This document shows, in pieces, positions 12,944-15,762 of a stretch of 15,762 nucleotides of DNA; the first letter of the stretch is position 1, and every line of letters begins with the position of its first letter. Origin of the DNA: Caldilineaceae bacterium (GTDB taxonomy: Bacteria; Chloroflexota; Anaerolineae; Caldilineales; Caldilineaceae); assembly GCA_022842065.1 (NCBI GenBank), contig JALHQH010000096.1, forward strand, positions 1-15,762, given 5' to 3'. The notes under the pieces are model-generated. The model had not been told where the DNA came from. It ran no database searches and saw nothing but the letters and a program-made list of their open reading frames with translations. Made by a program: the position numbers and the translations under genes.

Positions 12944-12995
12944 GCAGTAGTCACGTTTCCTATAAATTGCAGGTTGGAAACGGGCATAGGCGATT
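12944..12995. repeat. 52-nt repeat, copy 1
   Basis: Matches 13621-13672 at 45 of 52 positions without gaps; the best part (12956-12995) matches 37 of 40. It contains two interleaved dyads: GTTTCC/GGAAAC (12955-12960, 12976-12981) and CCTAT/ATAGG (12959-12963, 12986-12990). It ends 10 nt upstream of the -35 of the ribosomal-protection gene promoter. Confidence 0.85.
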
Positions 12996-13015
12996 GTCAA
13001 AGTTTGGCCGTGTTA

Positions 13016-13324
13016 TCAAACCTCAGATTGTGAATGCTTTGTCTGTGTTCGTGTCTCGTGGGCTTCCATATACGCCCGTAACAGAGCATTCATTTGTGTC
13101 TGCCAGCCGCGTCCCTGCTGCTTAAACCAATCAATGACATCGCTGTCAAGTCTGAGCGTCAGTTGGCTTTTTGTGCGCGGCTTGAGGCCGCGTTTTACAA
13201 TCGCTTTGGCAAACAGTTCTGGCGTTACTTCGGGAATGTCAGAGAAATCAATCTCGTCATCACCCATCGCATCCAGTCGCTCCCAATCAGTTTGTGATTT
13301 GCCGATAATATTGTTCTGTTTCAT
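13016..13324 (-). CDS. brnA: BrnA-family antitoxin
   Basis: A 102-residue antitoxin of a BrnT/BrnA type II toxin-antitoxin pair. The acidic N-terminal part (GDDEIDFSDIPEVTPELFAK) is followed by a ribbon-helix-helix-like segment at about 51-89 (KSQLTLRLDSDVIDWFKQQG, then GWQTQMNALLRAYMEAH), which matches the usual BrnA 'LRLDxDVxxWFxxQGxGWQTxxNxxLRxY' pattern. It should neutralise BrnT and repress the promoter as a DNA-binding complex. It overlaps the toxin gene by 38 nt and has only a weak ribosome site, so translation is probably coupled. The short C-terminal extension (RTQTKHSQSEV) is not conserved as far as I recall. Confidence 0.93.
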   Translation of the reverse strand: MKQNNIIGKSQTDWERLDAMGDDEIDFSDIPEVTPELFAKAIVKRGLKPRTKSQLTLRLDSDVIDWFKQQGRGWQTQMNALLRAYMEAHETRTQTKHSQSEV

Positions 13325-13565
13325 ATTTGCTCGCTTTTCTCGCCGATATTAACCGAATAACATCTTCACCGTGCTCGGTATACGCAACGGCGATCAATCG
13401 TCCTAGAAGGAGACCAAACGCAAGAAAACGCGTCTCGTTATAGTCGTATCGATCATCTTCAAGAATGATCAGATCGCTATCAAAGAATTGATCCAAATCA
13501 GCAAAATCGATTCCGTGTTGTCGAAGATTGAGGTTGCGTTTTGCTTCATCCCATTCATATCGCAT
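13287..13565 (-). CDS. brnT: BrnT-family ribonuclease toxin
   Basis: A 92-residue toxin with a RelE-like fold. Characteristic motifs are the N-terminal YEWDEAKRNLNLRQHGIDF, central GRLIAVAYTEHGEDVIRLI, and the C-terminal SARKASKYETEQYY. BrnT toxins cleave RNA and stop translation; the lineage-typical His, Arg and Glu residues are present. It is first in the operon, as is normal for this pair. The ATG at 13565 has no ribosome site but falls 7 nt after a -10 hexamer, so the mRNA is probably leaderless. The gene lies between two 52-nt repeat copies. Both toxin and antitoxin look intact. Confidence 0.93.
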   Translation of the reverse strand: MRYEWDEAKRNLNLRQHGIDFADLDQFFDSDLIILEDDRYDYNETRFLAFGLLLGRLIAVAYTEHGEDVIRLISARKASKYETEQYYRQITN

Positions 13566-13571
13566 ATGCTA

Positions 13572-13600
13572 ATTGTAGCTACAAATTGTAGTGTTGTCAA
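13572..13600 (-). promoter_or_regulatory. brnTA promoter with overlapping operator palindrome
   Basis: Minus strand: TTGACA (13600-13595), 17-nt spacer, TACAAT (13577-13572). The perfect 12-bp palindrome ttgtagctacaa (13573-13584) covers the -10, and another half-site ttgtag is at 13586-13591. This is the expected BrnA autoregulation site. Confidence 0.75.
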
Positions 13601-13620
13601 GAGTCTTGCGCAATGAGAGG

Positions 13621-13672
13621 GCAGCAATCCCATTTCCTATACATTGCAGGTTGGAAACAGCCATAGGCGATT
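13621..13672. repeat. 52-nt repeat, copy 2
   Basis: Partner of copy 1 in the same orientation, 677 bp away; both interleaved dyads are kept (TTTCC/GGAAA and CCTAT/ATAGG). It ends 20 nt upstream of the brnTA -35 on the minus strand and about 20 nt before the truncated open frame of the SH3b gene on the plus strand. Confidence 0.85.
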
Positions 13673-13714
13673 CATGGCGCACTCATTCCATAATCTGCCA
13701 GCGGACGCTATGAA

Positions 13715-14557
13715 GTGGGAGCCGACACCGGCACCCTTAGCGCCGTGGCCTATACCAGCAACAGCGATGGCGATGCCTATGTCGAGATCCAGGGCAATAC
13801 GATCTATGCTCGCGCCCAACTCAACGGTTGCCAGCCGTGCAGCGCACCAATCGCGGCAGCGCCAACGCCGGTGCTGATCGCAGCGACTGCAACACCAACC
13901 GGACCAGTCTTTACCGTAGCCGTGGACAATACCAACTTGCGCGCCAGTCCGTGGGGTGATGTGCTGGGTACTACTCCAAATGGTTTGGAGTATCCAGTAA
14001 CCGGGCGATCCGGGGAGTGGCTACGCATTCTATGGAATGGCCGGGAAGCTTGGATACATCAAGACTTGGGACAGCAGGCTGGGGATTACAGCAGCGTGCC
14101 AATGGTGAGCATCCCGGTCGTACAGTCAGCGGTAGCGCCACCGACGCCAGCGCCTACTACGGCCCCGGTCGTCGAGGCCCCGCCCCAGCAGTACAGCGCC
14201 AGCACGATCCCGGTGCAGCTACAGCCGGAAGCAAACTATCCGGCGTTCTATGTGGCCGTTTCACAGAACAACGAGCCAGCCGACGGGCGATGGTGCGTGA
14301 TCTTCCACGATGGGGCCGAAGTGGGCCGGGATCGCAGCGTGCCAGTGTTTGACCTGACCAACAAAGGGACGCCTTGGCAGGATGACGATAAGCGGTATAA
14401 CTGTTCGGTGAAGTTTGGGCAATTCAACCCACAGACCTGGATCGGGACATGGGTAATAGAACTATGGGATGGGGCCGGGGTGGTCATAGGCCGCAGCGAG
14501 CCATTTACCTTAGCGCAAGACATGCAGCAGGCTTGGATTACGTTTTTCTTACACTAA
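13715..14557 (+). CDS. SH3b-domain protein, apparently missing its 5' end
   Basis: A 280-residue open frame from a GTG at 13715. The frame opens after a stop at 13691-13693 and already reads SASGRYEVGADTGTLSAVAY, like the middle or end of a beta-rich domain rather than a protein start. There is no ribosome site, signal peptide or promoter. Visible parts: a beta segment with two Cys to about 42, an Ala/Pro/Thr linker, a bacterial SH3 domain at about 66-118 (NLRASPWGDVLGTTPNG, then WLRILWNGREAWIHQDL), a second Pro/Thr linker (about 140-160), and a C-terminal domain rich in Trp and Cys (160-280). SH3b domains of this kind occur in exported proteins that bind cell-wall or surface ligands. The missing N-terminus and the neighbouring 52-nt repeat suggest a deletion or insertion scar, so this may be a pseudogene. 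Confidence 0.65.
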   Translation: MGADTGTLSAVAYTSNSDGDAYVEIQGNTIYARAQLNGCQPCSAPIAAAPTPVLIAATATPTGPVFTVAVDNTNLRASPWGDVLGTTPNGLEYPVTGRSGEWLRILWNGREAWIHQDLGQQAGDYSSVPMVSIPVVQSAVAPPTPAPTTAPVVEAPPQQYSASTIPVQLQPEANYPAFYVAVSQNNEPADGRWCVIFHDGAEVGRDRSVPVFDLTNKGTPWQDDDKRYNCSVKFGQFNPQTWIGTWVIELWDGAGVVIGRSEPFTLAQDMQQAWITFFLH

Positions 14558-14585
14558 ATTCTATTCAACTCTTGGACGATAGAAT
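14558..14585 (+). terminator. Weak AT-rich hairpin after the SH3b gene
   Basis: attctat (14558-14564) pairs with atagaat (14579-14585) immediately after the stop. The stem is weak and there is no clean T-tract. Confidence 0.3.
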
Positions 14586-14608
14586 AGATTGATTTACTAA
14601 AAGTAGAG

Positions 14609-14760
14609 ATACACTGTAAATTAACTAAGCTCAAGTTTTGTCATTCCGAGGAGCGGCAGTTTGCGACGATGGCTCTCCAATGTACCGGATCGAGATTCCT
14701 CACTACGGGTGTCCATTAGGCGCGGAATGACAATTTCAAATTACTTAGTTTACAGTGTAT
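14609..14760. mobile_element. MITE-like element with nested terminal inverted repeats
   Basis: Outer inverted repeat atacactgtaaa at 14609-14620 and 14749-14760; inner inverted repeat ttgtcattccg at 14638-14648 and 14723-14733. The core resembles the widespread 'gtcattccg...cggaatgac' intergenic repeats, and 14696-14725 matches 4524-4553 at 25 of 30 positions. It has no coding capacity. The right end stops exactly against the stop codon of the next gene. Confidence 0.65.
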
Positions 14761-15498
14761 TTACTCTCCCAAAAGATTTATGTCCTGCACCGTATTAGGC
14801 GAAGAGGGTGTGACACTAATTTCTTCGGATTCAACTTTAATTGTGGTTGGTAAATAGCTTTCCTTTTTATCACTTATATCGCCAAGAATTGCTGCTACAT
14901 AAACCCCATCACGAGTAAAAACTGTCTGTTGAAGTCCCCCGCCGACATAAACTTTTACTTCTGTATTATCTGGTACTGGCTGATCATCCTTACGAATTAA
15001 GCCAGAAATTTTGCCAAGCACGACTTCATGCTCAGGTATGTTCTCTACTTTCTCTGGCGCACTTGGTAATTGAATAACAAGGTCTAAAGCTGTGCCTTTC
15101 AGCTTTATATACTGGCGCCATTCCCCAATAGTTAATTGAAATCCTATCGGATCAAGACCACTAGCACAACGGCGAGCTAGAATCGGAGCAGTAAACTTCC
15201 CATTTTGAATTTTAAGTGCCTGAATAGCACCTCCGTCATAAATGAAGGTAGCAAATGAGCCATCAATCGACTTATCTTGAAAATTTGCTACTCCAGTAAT
15301 CATACCCTCAATACTCAGGATACACTCGTCTAGATTTTCCTTTTCTGCACTATTGGTAGTTACAGTGGTAACATCTTTTGTATTTAGTGACGCATTATTG
15401 TCTTTTGAATTTTCAACGGGAGCCTGTATACAACTCGTCAATAAACATAATGCTACAACACTAAGACTGAGCCTTTGCAGAAAGATGAGAAAGTTCAT
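14761..15498 (-). CDS. Hypothetical lipoprotein
   Basis: A 245-residue protein I do not recognise. The N-terminus is a lipoprotein signal (hydrophobic run ending LLTSC, lipidated Cys23), followed by a polar Asn/Thr/Ser-rich tether to about residue 55. The mature part looks beta-rich. A segment near 163-235 (LGKISGLIRKDDQPVPDNT, then VFTRDGVYVAAILGD) resembles carboxypeptidase-regulatory or other Ig-like 'decoration' domains; this is only an impression. The ATG at 15498 has no clear ribosome site. Base composition is visibly more AT-rich than the rest of the window, which may reflect recent acquisition. It sits between a MITE-like element and a repeat-like region and has no functional partner in view. 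Confidence 0.75.
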   Translation of the reverse strand: MNFLIFLQRLSLSVVALCLLTSCIQAPVENSKDNNASLNTKDVTTVTTNSAEKENLDECILSIEGMITGVANFQDKSIDGSFATFIYDGGAIQALKIQNGKFTAPILARRCASGLDPIGFQLTIGEWRQYIKLKGTALDLVIQLPSAPEKVENIPEHEVVLGKISGLIRKDDQPVPDNTEVKVYVGGGLQQTVFTRDGVYVAAILGDISDKKESYLPTTIKVESEEISVTPSSPNTVQDINLLGE

Positions 15499-15539
15499 AC
15501 TTATAATTCCGAATTCTTAGCATGTAAAACGCAATAAGC

Positions 15540-15762
15540 TTAAGCTGTCATACCAATGCGAGCGGCACTTGATTCCTTCATGTATCGCAAAGTTTCTTGA
15601 CGTAGAATTCGCTCACGCATCTTGCGTTTGGATAGCTTGTAAAGGTAACTATTCAGGCATAAACAAAAGAGAAACAAAAAACAAATATCAAACAAACAGA
15701 AAAGAGCGAGAATAGCAAGATGAGCAAAGTCCAAGTGCCGAACGGTGACGTAATTCGCAAAC
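15540..15762 (-). CDS. Doubtful membrane ORF, open to the window edge
   Basis: A minus-strand frame running from the window edge to a stop at 15540, so any real start may lie outside. An internal TTG at 15734 would give 64 residues. There is one strongly hydrophobic Cys/Leu/Phe-rich segment (AILALFCLFDICFLFLFCL), then a basic stretch (KLSKRKMRERIL). The last dozen residues (ESSAARIGMTA) are encoded by gcgagcggcacttg-type sequence that resembles the 'gtcattcc...gagcggca' dispersed repeats at 14640, so the 3' end may be repeat-derived. Could be the end of a real membrane protein or a chance frame in AT-rich DNA. Confidence 0.25.
   Translation of the reverse strand, partial: FANYVTVRHLDFAHLAILALFCLFDICFLFLFCLCLNSYLYKLSKRKMRERILRQETLRYMKESSAARIGMTA

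Noticed and set aside
12802..12987. 61-codon minus-strand ORF overlapping the leader peptide
   Set aside because: Different frame, starts upstream of the promoter and has no ribosome site; the 30-codon frame at 12762-12854 has AAAGGAGG.
12944..13672. CRISPR array, suggested by ggttggaaac in both 52-nt copies
   Set aside because: Only two copies 677 bp apart, with genes between them and no regular spacers or cas genes.

Overview
The window reads as ordinary bacterial chromosome of moderately high GC, with many short dispersed intergenic repeats. Alanine/proline-rich lipoprotein leaders, a Pro/Thr-rich SH3b protein and repeat-rich spacers recall Chloroflexota (Caldilineae/Anaerolineae-like). 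That assignment is inference from style only; no rRNA or marker gene is present.

Layout. (1) 37-2370 (-): a nuclease-methyltransferase of the type ISP / IIG restriction class that appears to lose its C-terminal specificity region near the window edge. (2) 2410-2674: a spacer made of two strong inverted repeats, one a perfect 48-bp palindrome with no spacer. (3) 2675-8976 (-): a five-gene block. It comprises a stand-alone receiver-domain protein, a Tat-exported molybdopterin oxidoreductase, a four-cluster Fe-S subunit with a C-terminal membrane helix, an FdnI/PhsC-type cytochrome b, and a lipoprotein carrying four rhodanese domains. The three enzyme genes are tightly coupled (1-nt gap, ATGA overlap). 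I read the block as a thiosulfate/polysulfide (or related sulfur compound) respiratory reductase with a membrane-tethered sulfurtransferase on the same outer face, comparable in concept to the Sud protein that feeds polysulfide reductase in Wolinella. (4) 9143-10137 (+): an ArsR-type repressor and SRPBCC/AHSA1 protein operon with a strong promoter, a dyad over the start site and a hairpin after it. (5) 10176-10631 (+): a small antitoxin-like gene whose promoter is covered by an inverted repeat. (6) 10628-12933 (-): a Tet(M)-class ribosomal-protection GTPase. Its leader holds a 30-codon upstream peptide with a perfect ribosome site and then two tandem intrinsic terminators, the architecture of a ribosome-controlled attenuator. 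(7) 12944-13672: a brnT-brnA toxin-antitoxin pair flanked by two copies of a 52-nt repeat, each just upstream of a promoter. (8) 13715-14557 (+): an SH3b protein that looks 5'-truncated close to one repeat copy. (9) 14609-14760: a small element with nested terminal inverted repeats. (10) 14761-15762 (-): an AT-richer lipoprotein gene and a doubtful membrane ORF open to the window edge.

The best candidates for something new are the quadruple-rhodanese lipoprotein coupled to a reductase complex, the leader peptide with double terminator in front of the ribosomal-protection gene, and the paired 52-nt elements around brnTA.
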